A stretch of DNA of 64,000 nt from Anaeramoeba flamelloides (Eukaryota > Metamonada > Anaeramoebidae): NCBI GenBank assembly GCA_027625915.1, contig JANTQA010000010.1, forward strand, positions 1,364,001-1,428,000. The letters run 5' to 3'. A program made the position numbers and the translations under genes. Below, in pieces: positions 62,482 to 64,000 of the stretch (position 1 is its first letter; each line of letters begins with the position of its first letter). The notes below the pieces were generated by a model, which saw nothing but the letters and a program-made list of their open reading frames with translations, searched no databases and was not told where the DNA came from.

Positions 62482-64000
62482 TTATAAGACTGTTTGCTTA
62501 AATTAAAAAATTAAAACCCTTTGATAATTAAAAAAAAGAAAAAAAATGATTTGGTGATTTTATTTGTTTTCAATCCAACATTTTTCTCAAAATATTTCAG
62601 AACATAACTGATAACATACAAAATTTAAGATACTATTGGAAAGTTAAACCATTTGTGTTTCAATATTTATTTACAGAACAAAAATTTTGGAATAGAAATA
62701 GAAATCCCTTCAATATTTCAAAAGTGAGATAAAGTTCCATCAAAAAATAGATATGTACATATTTCAATATCTCATATTTTTGTCTTTGTCAATCAATAAT
62801 TTTATTTGCTTTCAAGAAAAGTTATTGAAAAATCAAAAAACGGTCACAAATTTTAAAAATGTAGCTCGCTTGATTGCTTTGTGATTAGTGTTAAAGAACA
62901 TAATTGTCTGTGAGATAATTTGGTTGTGAATAAATTAATGTCTTCTAATTCAAAGAGCGAATAAACACAATTAAATAGAAAGGTTTTAAACTTGAATTAC
63001 TTTTTTAATAATGAAAAGAATGAAAAAATGTAATAAAATCAAAAACAAGTGTTGAGGCTAAAATAAAGTAAAAACTTGGATTTTCTAAATAGACACAGTG
63101 TAGAAAAAAACATTACCAACAACCATAATCCATACTTTACAACAGAACCTGTCATTTTTTTCTTCTTTTTCCAATTAAACTTCAAAGTTAATAGCCAGAA
63201 GTATACCTAAATTCAAATCACTTTTGAAAGTTAAGGCCTGGTTATTTTCAGTAAAATTTTTAATAATATTCTCGATTTTTTCAAATTTTTTAGTTTTTTT
63301 TTGAAAAAATATTCTCAAAAATTTGATCTATTTTTTTATTTAAATTATGCAATTAAATCTTTCTTTATTATTTGAATTTCCTTTTCAAATAATAGAACTT
63401 TAAGAAATCAATTTATATATTTACTTAAAATTTATTGTTGGTTTCTTTGATCAGTTAAAGTTTAGGTCTTCTATAACAAAAAAAACATGTTTCTTATTTT
63501 TTAACATGGCCTAAACTTTTTGGCACAGATTATTTGGGCTACAGTAATTATTAAAAAAATTTGTTGAGTTATTGGAATTGAGATGAATTTATGTGACTTT
63601 TATGATCAAAAAATATTTCTATTAATGATCTTTTTTTGTTTATTGTATGTTGAATCAGAGTTAGGAACTAATAAATTGAAAGTATAGAGTGAAAAAAAAC
63701 CCAAAAAGATTTCTAATTGTTAATATTAATAAAATTGTTGAGTAATTTCTTTTATTTAAAATTAAATCCTTATTATAAATAACCCAATTATTTATGAACA
63801 AGGTAATAAACACACCTACCGTTCATCAAAGTGGGGCTTCTACAGTATCCTCAAGTAATTGCTTGATAAACAAAGGAGATCTACTTATTTTGAAAAATAA
63901 TTAGGTTTTATAGAATTTTACTAGAGTTTGGAAAATGATAATTTTTTTACTTGTTTTTGATTGATTAAAAGGTGATATCAAAAGGTGTAATTTAATTAAT
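62482..64000. other. Upstream flank of DLIC to window end
   Basis: About 1.5 kb of AT-rich DNA. The only deviation is a GC-richer patch at 63810-63880 with a 36-codon open frame (63793-63903), discussed in the findings. No promoter motif could be defined. Confidence 0.5.

Overview
The window is a very AT-rich eukaryotic chromosome segment, apparently about 80% A+T, with coding islands near 30-45% G+C. It comes from a protist. The genes have GT-AG spliceosomal introns, TAA or TAG stops and the standard code. The proteins carry Asn, Gln and Lys/Glu low-complexity runs and dipeptide repeats (KEKE, NGNG, KSKS). Intergenic DNA is full of poly-T and poly-A tracts. This fits an amoeboid or flagellate protist. 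The dipeptide style reminds me of Anaeramoeba, and dictyostelids or anaerobic fungi are alternatives; the species is inference only.

I rebuilt nine genes, most by joining exons across introns. In order: a partial gene of unknown family (minus, 360-719); a coiled-coil protein with a LisH-like motif (minus, 3306-8345); AGXT2-like class III aminotransferase (plus, 14705-17162); a piggyBac-transposase-derived protein that appears catalytically dead (minus, 21371-23464); the proteasome assembly chaperone POMP/UMP1 (plus, 30355-31475); Mediator subunit MED14 (minus, 34949-39930); a secreted or lysosomal S28 serine peptidase (plus, 43564-48331); inositol polyphosphate multikinase (minus, 51833-52660); and cytoplasmic dynein light intermediate chain (minus, 57145-62481). 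These are unrelated housekeeping functions with no operon logic.

The space between and inside genes is packed with old, diverged, mostly non-autonomous repeats. They include TIR elements with TA, TTA or TTAA flanks, fold-back elements, and six or more dispersed repeat families present two to four times. Three introns have grown to 2.7-2.9 kb and each carries such repeats. Of 15 fully delimited introns, 12 are phase 1. The points most worth a second look are the domesticated-looking piggyBac gene, a TIR element holding an endonuclease (EEP) relic, a TTAA-flanked MITE with an inverted copy, the DLIC gene's reduced P-loop split by an intron, and a GC-rich island inside a DLIC intron.
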